Source: Cyathus striatus (lineage: Eukaryota; Basidiomycota; Agaricomycetes; Agaricales; Nidulariaceae). Taken from it: a DNA stretch of 64,000 nucleotides. This document shows, piece after piece, positions 13,175 through 23,863 of the stretch. The DNA lies in NCBI GenBank assembly GCA_025738555.1, contig JAOVFP010000012.1, positions 1,612,001-1,676,000 of the forward strand. The letters are read 5' to 3'. Both the position numbers and the translations under genes were made by a program. Numbering within the stretch: position 1 is the stretch's first letter; each line of letters opens with the position of its first letter. A model generated the notes under the pieces. It was not told the DNA's origin. It did no database searches and saw nothing but the letters and a program-made list of their open reading frames with translations.

Positions 13175-14495
13175 ACGTGGACCGCTGGCGGTGAGTCATT
13201 GTTGTTCGTTGTACAGGCTGGATACCCGATTTTTTTTTGTTCTGTATACGGTGAAGATGGACCGCTGTACCCAGAAACCCGAGATTCCTCCTAGTTTGTA
13301 CTGTATGTATATTCCTTGCAACATGTTCTCGTTGTGCTGTGTTATGAAGTATTTCCGTCTGGTTATCGTGAAGCAATACCATGAATTGCGACAGATTACG
13401 ATTGAAGTTTCGATGCAACACTAATTGGCATCTGAGATCCCAATGAAAGGGGATGCCCGGATGCATATTCTAACCCGCCACAAGGTGCGCTTGCAGCTCA
13501 CAGATTGTCACGTGAAAATAGCGAGATGGCAATTCTGTATTCTGCTGCACACGATGGAATGTATCAAAGTTTGTCTGCTGATTCTTTGACTTTAACATGA
13601 ATCATCGTGACTGCATGCGACCGAGCAGAGCCGTGCAGCCGCACTTTGTGCATTTTCCTGGAAACCTCACCAAGGTATTTAAACTTGCTGCGGTCCACGC
13701 ATAGATGAATAATGGATATGTGGTGGAAACGATTAAAAGGCTGAGACTTAGAAAACTTCGAAGACTGGACATTTGAATGGTGAAAAGCTGTTTTATGGGT
13801 CACCAAAATCACTATCTTTCATATATCAAAATACTACTACACTTGAAGAAATAAAATTCCAAAGTATCTATGAATTGGGATACAAACCATTGGCGTGCTG
13901 GAAGAGGTTGAAGAAACTCGACATAGTACGTTGAACCTCCTCGAATAATTTGCGTAGAAAAAAACTTTAATTGAGCATGGAACCACACGTCGATTTATAA
14001 CACTTCCTTCATTACACACCTTTGTGTGCAGTGGATTTTCAGTCACACAGTCAGAGATATGGTGATTACTTGTTGCTCCTCGTCTTTCCAACGTCGAAAT
14101 TACCGGTTATTTCAGTTCGCGTGCAGTGCTTTCGACAATTGCAAGATCACAATGTGCAATAAAAACGTTACGATTGTGTTCGGATTGTAATTCAACCATC
14201 CTCAAGATTCTCAAGGAGCTTCAATATATTGAACATCTTACTATTTTAAGTTTGTATAACCATTGTAAGCTACTTAAGAATTTGATTTGGGATCCCAAAA
14301 CATATCTCGGAGGTACGTAGCGCCCATCATCTTTTGAGGCGCCGAGGCTGCGCCCGACCAGTCCGTTGATGATCGTGGGAAAGCTATGAATCTGATGGTC
14401 ATGCAATGCTTCCGCGCCTGTCGTTGTCAACGTTCCCCACATCATCCCGCTGTCCTCCTCCTCCTCAAGACCATCACACGTCCTACGCGTAGCAA
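13175..14495. other. Intergenic region, no gene seen
   Basis: This region includes the 3' flank of the GNAT-like gene and the 5' flank of the sugar transporter. A 64-codon plus-strand frame at 14126-14320 has Leu-rich text faintly reminiscent of F-box/LRR proteins, but nothing supports it. I see no transposon ends. Confidence 0.4.
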
Positions 14496-17198
14496 ATGCC
14501 TACGTCAACCTATACCTATCCGAAGGGAAGACGGAAGCGGCTCGTAGGGCAGTCTCTTCTCTATGCCATATCCATGTTTGCGAGCTTGGGCGTGTTTCTG
14601 GTGTGTTTGTCATCGTTTTGTGTTGTCTTTCTTGCCTCTAATTTACTTCATTTGTTTGTTTTTAGTTCGGTTATGACCAAGGGTGAATACGTTCTTGCAT
14701 GAAGTTATCAAATACAACTTTTAACGAAGTTGAATCATCAGTGTTATGTCAGGAATCATCACAGGACCGTATTTCATCAAGTATTTTAACACACCTTCCG
14801 CGATAGAAGTAGGGACCATGGTAGCTGTTTTAGAAGTGGGAGCATTTAGTACGAATATCGCCCCTTTCCGTCTTCACACTTCTCTTACCAGTGATCCGCA
14901 GTAACATCTGTAGCAGCAGGTCGCGTAGGCGACCTTATCGGGCGACGCGGAACGTTACTTGTCGGAGCTATCTTATTCACTCTTGGAGGGCTTGTGCAAA
15001 CGCTGTCATCTGGGTACATGTCGATGGTTGTTGGAAGGATAGGGAGTGGATTTGGAGTGGGACTGTTATCGTGAGTCTTGCCAGCATTTGCTCGTGTGCA
15101 GTGTCTTAGAGCTGGGTAGAACTATTGTGCCTATCTACCAGAGTGAAATTTCTCCTCCAAATCACGTATGTCAGCACCTTCGTACTATTGAACATTACAC
15201 TTAATAGGATGAGCAGCGAGGAGCGTTAGCATGCGCTGAATTTACAGGTAACATTGTTGGATATTCATTCTCTGTGGTGCGTAGCTTTTGCCAATATTTC
15301 AACCAGTGTAAAACCTTATACTCTTTAACAGTGGACAGACTACTTCTGCTCATTCATCGAATCCGACCTTTCATGGCGAATACCACTGTTTTTACAATGT
15401 GTAATAGGTGCCCTGTTGGCAGCTGGATCATTATTCATACCTGAGAGTCCGAGGTTATTACGACGCCAACTTTACTACAGTGAATAGATCAAAGTGCTAA
15501 CGACCGTGCTCCCGATAGATGGCTCATAGACACAGGAAAAGACGAAGAAGGAATGTCCGTCCTTACCGACCTTCATGGCGGGGATCCCGAAAACGAAGAG
15601 GCAGTGAAAGAGTTTACAGAGATCAAGGACCGGGTTATGGAGGAGGTACTTCAATTTCTCACATTACCTGTGCACGCACGTTGGTTGATTGGGATTAGCG
15701 TGAACTTGGGGAAGGCCGGTCGTATTCGACGATGTGGCGAAAATATAAGCGCAGGGTGTTGCTTGCGATGTCGTCTCAGGCGTTTGCTCAATTGGTTAGT
15801 CTTTTCCTGCTCTGTTTTGGTTTAGCTTCTGACAGTACAGTGTAGAATGGAATTAATGGTAGGCTACCGTCATTTTTTACGTACGACGATAACTTATATG
15901 AGCAGTTATATCTTATTATGCGCCTCGCGTATTCGAAGGTGAGCTTTATATGTATATTCCTGATGCACCTGTTCACGAGCTGTGAAGAGGCTGGTTGGCG
16001 CGGGCGCCAAGCTATCTTAATGACCGGAGTTAACTCCATAATATACGTCCTCAGCACATTGCCACCGTATGTAAAGCCCTTATTATTTCGCTTTCCAATG
16101 TTCAATAAGCACTACAGGTGGTACCTCGTAGACAGATGGGGTCGCAGACCAATTTTGCTCTCAGGAGCAGTTGTCGTATGTATAATCCTTTATCTCCGAG
16201 GAATGAGAAGCTAATGCATCTTGTGCTAAGATGACTGTGGCGTTATGCTCTACGGGATACTTTATGTATCTAACTGCTGCATGGACACCGGATGCAGTGG
16301 TTCTTTCTGTAATCATATATAATGCAGCTTTCGGATATAGGTTTGCTATTTTCTCTACCATGCTGTGAGTACCATTAATAACTTTATTAATTAGCTGGGG
16401 GCCTCTCCCGTGGTTATACCCACCCGAGGTATGACTCAATTTCTCGTTGTGCTTACAAAGTGTCTGACCTGCTATAGATCTTGCCTCTAACCTTTCGAGC
16501 AAAAGGCGTCTCTCTATCAACCGCCACTAACTGGGCTTTCAACTTCCTAGTGGGAGAAACCACACCGTACCTCCAAGAAGTCATAGAGTGGAAGTTGTAT
16601 ATCATGCACGCGTTTTATTGTGTCTGCAGTTTTATTTTGGGTGAGATGGTTTATTATTCGTTCATGACGAAGTACTAATTTGTTTTAGTGTATTTCCGTG
16701 AGTGCTTCTTTCGGTGTAAAGTTATGTTGTACTGAGAGTAGATGGGGTTAGTGTATCCTGAAACGAAGGGTGTACCATTAGAGGAGATGGATGTTGTCTT
16801 TGGAGAAGGTACGTTTCTTTCATCCCTTGTACGAAGCAAGGACAAAGATATTCAACGTACCAGATACTCGGGACCATGTTCCCCTCCGTGCGTACAATAC
16901 CCCCGCTCAACCACCACGTTTCGCAGAGTCATCGCCATGGTACCACCGCATACTACCTAACTCTACGCAATCAAGAGATGCAGAGGCTTATGAGCCTCTT
17001 GCGCCGAATGTTCATGGAGAAGATGCGGATGAGCGATTTAGGATTGAAGATGAGGATGATGGTAGGTTGGGTGTGCACAAGCGGAGTGGTGGGTATGATG
17101 TAAGTGGGAGTAAGAGTGGTAGTAGAACTGGGAGTGCTGTAGGCTCTGGATCGGAGGATTTTGAGGTGCTTGACTCGCGGGATGGTTCTATACGTTGA
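14496..17198 (+). CDS. MFS sugar porter (hexose-transporter family), 579 residues, 19 exons
   Basis: Plasma-membrane sugar:proton symporter or facilitator of the major facilitator superfamily. Nineteen exons can be joined with GT-AG introns and consistent phases, giving exactly 580 codons including the stop. The assembled protein shows the sugar-porter signatures in order: FGYDQGVMSGIITGPYF (TM1), GRVGDLIGRRG (loop 2-3), GRIGSGFGVGLLSTIVPIYQSE, PESPRWLID (after TM6), QLNGINVISYYAP (TM7), VDRWGRRPILL, and YPETKGVPLEEMD at the end of TM12. A Ser/Gly/Asp-rich cytoplasmic tail follows (about 110 residues). Several exons are tiny: 13 nt (15846-15858), 17 nt (14666-14682) and 9 nt (16689-16697). 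The frame looks broken if introns are ignored, yet once spliced I find no lesion. The last intron (16808-16863) was chosen because it yields the open tail. Substrate unknown. Confidence 0.85.
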
Positions 17199-17639
17199 AT
17201 GCGGTTCGTTATCTATATAATTTGTGTGTGGTTGTCGGATGGGAGAGGAGATACTATACTTAGTTTAATGTGGTTTGTTAATATTACAAGCTAAGAAATG
17301 TGTGGATCGCAATCTTCTACAAAGGTTCTGTATGTTCTTCGTTTCTCGATTGTCGTCATGTAATTTTCCTTAGTTTTCTCTGACCACAGCGGTTTATCAC
17401 ATCTTATGATTAAACAGGGGCAAAACGCCTTTTCAAAACCTCTCTTTCTTTACTCTGGCACAGATTATAGAGTCGGAAAATCAAGCTACGGTCCAGCTCT
17501 GAACTGCCAGGATCAGAAGCGACTTTATATCTAGCGAATATTTTTTACGGGTACCGTATACCAGTTTCAAATACTGAACTTTACATCCGGATAGAATTAA
17601 CGGAACTGAACTGATACTTTCCACTGTCACAGGAAAAGG
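17199..17639. other. Intergenic region, no gene seen
   Basis: Downstream flank of the sugar transporter and the space before the RRM-like remnant. No motif recognised. Confidence 0.35.
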
Positions 17640-18649
17640 CGTTCTTCTGGGATAGTAATGAGCATGCCTTTTGGATTTCTACTCAATGCGTAATGGTATG
17701 CTTCAGAGGCAGTTTCGGCGTCGTAGAAAGTCAATATACACCTATATACATCTGGAGTTTGGTACTGAAAAACTGGTCGTATGCCTTTGAGGCGGTTTCG
17801 ATGTTTTCGAATTGCACCAAGTACCGGTGTACCAGTAACGAGGAGCGAGTGTAATGCGGAAATTCATGTTAGCTTGCACATCAAGAAAACATGGGTAATA
17901 TGAATCTCACATACCATAGGGTTTTTTAAGAATATCGAAACCCTTGAAAGTAGATCACAATTCTTCTACGCATTTGCTACATTCGATCGCCAACTCTTAG
18001 TGTCATACTTCGTGTCATAAACGTATTCAATTTCCTTTATATGCCTTGATGATGACGCATTAATTGCACGCAAAGCTTTTTTTGCATCTTCTAACTTCTG
18101 AAAAGAAACAAAACCGTATAACTTCCTATGCGGAGTTCGCTCTTGCATATTAATAAGTTGCGATAACCATCAGAGAGACGAAAGAAAGACAAGTACTAAT
18201 GGTTACGTTCCATAGTAAGCTGAAGCCGGATAATATCCTAACAGATCGCTTTCTTCGATGGCCCAGGTATTCGCTAGTAGAACATAGTACATACAATGTA
18301 TTAAATGGCTTGCTGGCCCAGTCCCTAGCAGCATCCGTCCCAGAAGACGATTTCCTTTTGCCTCTGCTGAGGAATATTCTTTGATGGTGGGCTTAATAGA
18401 TTCCTCCTTAACAGATGGTGCTTCCGTCCCTGGCAAGAGCCGGCTATCTACGTCTTGAATAATATTCGTCCCTTGTTTCGTTGAAAACGTCCTAGAAGAC
18501 GATGGCCGTGCAGTAATGACTCGCTTCGAGACAAAAAGAGAACCATATGACCTGAATATCGATAATGAGAGCCTGAGTTGGGCGCAGGTGAGCATGGCGT
18601 TGGGCGGAAAGTATGAGAGGCGGTCCTTGGGCGGTCCAACCTGGTACAC
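17640..18649 (-). pseudogene. RRM-type RNA-binding protein gene, probably degraded; possible mitochondrial presequence
   Basis: Three short stretches on the minus strand resemble the second half of RNA-recognition motifs. They are KLYGFVSFQKLEDAKKAL (18120-18060, with the RNP1-like core YGFVSF), YLVQFENIETASKAYDQF (about 17830-17775), and LTFYDAETASEAYHYAL (about 17735-17685). Upstream, the frame opening near 18649/18595 reads MLTCAQLRLSLSIFRSYG...SSSRTFSTK. That is basic and Ser-rich without acids and ends in a typical mitochondrial cleavage context, followed by ANTWAIEESDLLG, which is like the first RRM strand and helix. I could not join these pieces through believable splice sites, and stops lie between them. 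Either the gene has decayed or I have missed its introns. Confidence is moderate for RRM ancestry and low for the structure. Confidence 0.4.
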
Positions 18650-19063
18650 CCGAATGCAGCTTCGAGCTCGGAGCCTGATTCGCTCAAGAGCGCAACCTCA
18701 TCACGTGACGCGTTCGCGTGACCGGTAAGTGTCATAATAGCCGATCCGAAACTATTAAGCAGGATTTGTTGAGTATTTGTGCAGGATTACAGAGGATTAC
18801 TACTTACCAATGAAGAATTTTGAGAAAAGAAGTTGTAGATAAGCATTTGAAAGGAAAGAGGTACAAAATCTATGGGCAAAGACGTGTGGTGCCCACATCT
18901 ATAAGCGATTAACCATAGATGAAGTTCTGAGTGGAGACTACCCACTTGAAGGGCCAGGGAGTTTATATCTACTTACAGGCTGCCACTTGTAACTACAACA
19001 TTTGAGAATTATATTGGATGTACCACATACAGTTCTGGAGTGTGTATTTCTTACAGGAATCGG
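18650..19063. other. Intergenic DNA up to Gypsy-1
   Basis: No gene seen. It ends with the 5-bp target site ATCGG (19059-19063) of Gypsy-1. Confidence 0.4.
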
Positions 19064-19347
19064 TGAAAGGCTGTCGTGTTCTGGCAGCCTCACTGACTCA
19101 AATGTAAGTGACAGGATCAAAGTGTACCTTCGTTGCCCGTGAGTAAGAGTCATACATAATAAGTAGCTAGAGTAATAGCATACCTTTGTTGCCCGTGAGT
19201 AAGAGTGGGCAACGAAGAAGAGAGGGAGAGTATTTTATAGTAGGAAAAAAGGGTGGGAATAATATGTAGAAGTGATCGACGTGCAGGAGCACGTGTCGGT
19301 GGTGAGATTGGGTGAGCGTAATATAAGGAAGCGAGGCCAGGCTTACA
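19064..19347 (-). repeat. Gypsy-1 3' LTR (284 bp)
   Basis: Begins TGAAAGGCTG and ends GGCTTACA on the plus strand; the same length as its partner at 31970-32253. It contains a direct duplication of CTTCGTTGCCCGTGAGTAAG, and next to it the inverted copy GGGCAACGAAG, which makes an 11-bp hairpin stem. In this copy, five of the six differences from its partner are CpG changed to TpG or CpA. Confidence 0.93.
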
Positions 19348-19381
19348 CTCCTCTCCCCTCAAAATCTTTGCTTCCCCCCTC

Positions 19382-21434
19382 CTAGAGAACACCATTCTCG
19401 GCCTCCCAAATGTCAAGGGCGATAGCATTGTTGAGTGCACGTTTGGCCATCCATTGGTCGTGCTCCTTCCCAAAACCAACCCAGCAGATGAGGTATTGGC
19501 TGCCACGACCACGATGACGTGCATCGACAATGTGGTCGATGACGCGTTCTTCATATCCGTTGATGATAGTCGCAGGAGGGGGTGCCAATTCATGGCTCAG
19601 AAAAAGGGAGGGATCATTAGCCACAAAAGGTTTGAGGAGGCTGGCGTGGAATCCAGGGAAAGTCTGAGGGTCGTTGGGGAGTTGGAGGGTGTATTCGTAT
19701 TTTTCTGGGAAGGTGCAAATTACAGTGTAGGGACCTTCATGTTGGGGCATGAACTTGGCAACCCGTTTTGTCTGGCGTTTGTATGAGCATTGTCGGTTGG
19801 CAGTGGAGAGCATGACTTGATCTCCCACTTCGTAAACAATCTCTGTGCCTCGATGTTCGTTTGCGTGGTGAGCTTGCTGTACCTTGGCCACCAGTAAGTT
19901 GTCCTGTGCATCCTGAACATTGGTATGTAGTTGTTTGATAAGTTCATGTGCACGAAGGTCATGTGCGGATGCGTCAACAGGAGGGGGCAAGGTAAGAGGG
20001 GGAATGAGTCGTGGGGAGCGGCCTGTTTTGAGTTGAAAACCTGAGAACCCAGTTGAGGAGTTGACAGTGTTCATGACTGCAAAACGAACACAAGGAAGTT
20101 GTGCCAACCAGCCCTTCTGGTCAACATCGACATGGTAACGAATGAGTTGGTTGATAGTCTTGTTCGTGCACTCACTGCTGCCATCAGTCTCTGGGTGAAA
20201 GGCAGTGGACATTTTGAGCTGGACGCCAGTAAGTTTGTGTAGAGCCTTCCAGAGTTCAGAAATGAACAACTTGTCCCGGTCAGAGACAAGATGAAGCATG
20301 AGCCCATTCTCACAGTACCACTCGTCAAAAAGGACAACAGCAATTTGTGTGGCAGTAAACATAGAGTGTACCGCCACAATGTGCACATCAGCTCTGAGTG
20401 CATCTGTCATTGTGAGAATGGTATCCTTGCCATTCTCTTCAGGAAGTGGACCAATGAAATCGAGTGCCACGGTGTCGAAGTGTGCATCAGGAACTGGAAG
20501 AGGGTGTAGTGGACCAACTGGTTTGGTGATATGTCCCTTGTTGCATTGGCAGTCAATGCAGGCCGGGATGTATGCAGCTTCCAGGTCCCTGCACATGTTA
20601 GGCCAGTAGAAGGATTCGCGCAGTGCTGCATAGCTCTTGTCAAATCCGAAATGTCCTAGTGAGTCATGGGCGAGTCGATACAATGCCTCACGTACTGAAG
20701 GGTTGCGAGGTATCACGAGACGGCGGCCTATGTATAGGAGTTGAGTGTCTTGGTCTCTCCTGGCGCCTTCAATACTGTTCGCCATGATTCCTGAAGAGAG
20801 CTGTTTGCAGAAGTCATCCAAGAGATACCCAGAGTGGATGTCATCAAGGAGGGAGGGGTCAACTGTGATCTCGAGGACTCCAGCGGCAGCAACAAGGGAG
20901 GAAGGACTGGGAGAGCGTGTGTGTGCAAGTGCACATGCAGCAAAGGAGGGGATGGGTTCCTTGTCTGGCATGCAGGAGAGCGCATCAGCCACATCATTGT
21001 CCTCACCACGAATATACGTGATGTCGTAATCATAGTCTGCTAGTAGCATTGACCACCGCATCTGGCGACGAGACATGTCTCGTTGTGATTGGAAGTATTC
21101 AAGTGTGTGGTGATCCGTGTAAATGTCGAAATGGACACCAAGGAGAGAAGAGCGCCATTTCTTGAGAGCCTTGACAATGGCTAAGAGTTCTTGTTCATGT
21201 ACAGGATAGTTCTTCTCTGCGTCATTGAGCTGGTAAGAGTCATATGCGACTGGGTGTGAAGTTTCCCAGGTCTCCCCAAAGCTGAGGACAGCACTGGTGC
21301 ATTGATGGCTGGCGTCGGTGGTGACGAAGATGCGCTTGGTTGTGTCCATATAGTCTATTGTTGTGAGGCATTCTGTGCTGATGACAATCTTTTTGATAGC
21401 ATTGAAGGCGGCCTGGTGCTGAGCTGTCCATGGG
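19382..21434 (-). pseudogene. Gypsy-1 pol, 3' part: RNase H, integrase, chromodomain
   Basis: The downstream part of Gypsy-1 pol, cut off from its RT by Gypsy-2. It starts within PWTAQHQAAFNAIKK and stays open to the stop at 19382. RNase H: VTTDASHQCTSAVLS and YTDHHTLEYF. Integrase zinc finger: His-His-Cys-Cys (HDSLGHFGF...CIDCQ). Integrase core: acidic residues at LDFIGPL, VSDRDKLF and DGSSE. C-terminus: a chromodomain (EERVIDHIVDAR...YLICWVGFGKEHDQWM), which in chromoviruses directs integration to heterochromatin. About 685 codons remain without a lesion. It is unlikely to be made as a functional product because the 5' part of pol is 6.8 kb away beyond another element. Confidence 0.9.
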
Positions 21435-21807
21435 TGTTAGGATTTCGTCACTTATCTAATCTTTTATCTAATCATATCTTATCTATGTCATGTGATAGTC
21501 ACATGACCTACAATGCGAACACCATGCGTATCAACATACGTTACTCATCATGACTGTGGGCACAGTTACACAGTTCGACCATACGTATTACATGAGTTAT
21601 TAATGTAGAAGCACAGTAACATGTGTTGTAGTGTAGGCTAATGTACATGCGATTACTTCATGGTTCTTTTCTATAAATACAGTCTTTCTAGTTAGTAGTT
21701 CATTATTCTTGTGCTAGTTTATTCCAGATTAGCAATAAGACTCATTCTTCTCTCACGTTCAAGTGTTTAAGTTCGGCTTCGAGTATTTTGCTCGTCTGTC
21801 ACTAACA
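21435..21807 (+). repeat. Gypsy-2 5' LTR (373 bp)
   Basis: Starts TGTTAGGATT and ends CTGTCACTAACA. A TATA-like TATAAATACAG occurs in its second half (about 21672-21682) and probably begins transcription of the element. It matches the 3' copy except at four CpG sites. Confidence 0.95.
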
Positions 21808-22166
21808 AAAGCACAAGAATCTACCTCATTCCTTGACCCCGAACTTCTTTTCTCCTGCCGAACCCTGGCAAAACTTCTTCTATACCTCGTTCCCTGTCTT
21901 GGACCTCTTGGATCAGACGTACACCCCGTTCGATAGTCTTGCTCGTTGTACTTGGAAGTACGAGAGGATAGTGTAACATTGAGCCCGACACTTCCGAATT
22001 ACCGAGCATCTTAGGCCCTCTGCCTTGAGTTTGGCACGGCGCCAGTGACTGGGGAGGCTACCACATGTTGCCCCAGCTGGTACTATCTGCAAAAAGGTGT
22101 GCGTGAAACTTAGGACATCTCGCTAGTTTCTGAGCATCCTCAAGAGCTTCTGTTACTCGATCTATC

Positions 22167-22613
22167 ATGGTGGCACCAATTACTCGTTCCCAAACCCTCC
22201 GATCTCTCCGATCTCGTTCCTATCACATCCCTTCTTCCTCCCTACCCATCTATACTCCTAAATCTCGCCCTACACCTTATTCCCGTCCTCAATCTCCGAG
22301 AGCCATGTTGGTGGACTCCGACGACTCAGATTTTGATCCAAACACATACCTTTCCCTTCACCAAATCCCTGATTACATTCCACCTCCCCATCCCTCTACT
22401 CCTCCCAAACATCCGATTCTCCAAACCCTTACTATCATCACCGAACCAGGACACGACAACGTACTTAGATTTAGTACTCCCACTTGATATATCTCTCCAT
22501 TTGAACAAGATTTCTTTTCTCCTTTAGAATACGAAACCCTGTTAAACACCGTTCATAACAACGGTAGAGAACTTCCCACACCGACATATCCTGACTCCGA
22601 CGTCGATCTATAA
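22167..22613 (+). pseudogene. Gypsy-2 leader ORF (ORF1), unknown function
   Basis: A 148-residue frame, MVAPITRSQTLRSLRSRS..., with a basic Arg/Ser N-terminus, a Pro-rich middle (IPPPHPSTPPKHP) and an acidic end (YPDSDVDL). It is interrupted once by TGA (22485-22487). Its TAA stop (22611-22613) overlaps the ATG of the next ORF in TAATG, an arrangement typical of coupled termination and reinitiation. It could be an N-terminal gag segment or a separate protein. I recognise no domain. The basic start could bind RNA, but that is speculation. Confidence 0.6.
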
Positions 22614-23863
22614 TGATCTCCGCCGAAGTTATTCTTGGCTTCATCACAGCCATAGTGATGGTTTTCATGAAAGATGAAATCGTAATGAGATGGACAAACA
22701 TGACTCCTGCCAATAAGCAGCTAGTCACGGAAAGCGTTTCCGCAATGACTCAAGGAGTCATTAAGGAAATTAGAGACAGAATTAAGGAAGATCGACCAGA
22801 ACCAAAAGAAAAGGTTGAGATTCCAGAAGACTATAAAGGAGATCCCCATACGGTTAATAATTGGATTAGGCGTATGATGTTATACTTTCAGGAAAAGAAT
22901 ATTACGAACGATTGGAAAAAGATAACGATCGCTTTACCGAAAGTTAAAAAAGGAAAAGACAACCGAGCCCAACGATGGGCAGACACATTTTTAGGCGATT
23001 TGATCTTGTTCAACAAAGAACGAGCTCAATGGAAATTATTACACGATGGAAAAGAACCCACTTTACAGGACACACAGAAGGTTAACATCCCCGCAACAGA
23101 AGATTCCCCGGCCATTATTCATGAAGCATTTAGAACAGCCTGCCCTTTTGCTGACTGGAACACATTTGTCGAATGACTCCAGTTCTTCTTTATCTCCACG
23201 GAAACCCAGAATAACGCAATCGAACAAATCAATAAGGTTGTACAAGGAACACGACCTGTTGAAGATTATACGATCGATTTCATGCAATGGATGAACCTTA
23301 CCGGATTCGATAACACGGCTCTAGTTGATAAATACCGACGCGGCATGCACCCTCTTCTAGCCTGAAGACTTATGGAAGTTGGAGGGCTTAAAGTCACCGA
23401 TAAATTAATAGATTGGGTTGATAAAGCTGCGGAATACGAAAGGAATCGCTGAGAAGCTAACTTCAGATGCACTCAGCAAAACCTTGGACGGCCTCAGAAT
23501 CAGAATCAAAACTCTGGACGCCCACAAAATAATTCGAACCCCGGAACACCACAAACACCAAACACGCAGCAAAGGACACCTGATTGTTCCAACCTTACGG
23601 TATCACAAGGAGGTAATCGTATAGATTTAGACCAACTTAAGAAAGAAGGTCGCTGTTTCTATTGCAAAGAGAAAGGACATATGTCCAACACATGCCCTAA
23701 GAAACCACGCGGACCTTATGTACAATGTAACGTAAATATGGACTCTTCTATACCAGTAGCTTCCACTAGCGGAATAGTAGAATTACCGGATGTAACTAAA
23801 TTATCGGAAGAGCAATGTGCTCTCCTCATTGCTCAATTGGGTTTTCCCCAAGGCCAGCAGTGA
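22613..23863 (+). pseudogene. Gypsy-2 gag (capsid and zinc knuckle), with in-frame TGA codons
   Basis: Gag packages the element RNA in virus-like particles. The ATG at 22613 is followed at once by a hydrophobic stretch (VILGFITAIVMVFM), unusual for gag and possibly a membrane anchor. The capsid region reads on through VNNWIRRMMLYFQEKN, DTFLGDL and DYTIDFMQWMN. The nucleocapsid zinc knuckle CFYCKEKGHMSNTC (CCHC) lies near 23650-23691. TGA interrupts the frame at 23174, 23363 and 23450, and it ends at TGA 23861-23863. The slippery heptamer GGGTTTT (23839-23845) lies in the overlap with pol. Without suppression, only fragments can be made. Confidence 0.85.

Noticed and set aside
16808..16835. 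A 28-nt final intron in the sugar transporter
   Set aside because: Too short to splice; an acceptor at 16863 gives a normal-sized intron and the same open tail.
14496..17198. Sugar transporter as a pseudogene
   Set aside because: Apparent stops are all inside GT-AG introns; 19 exons close in one frame.
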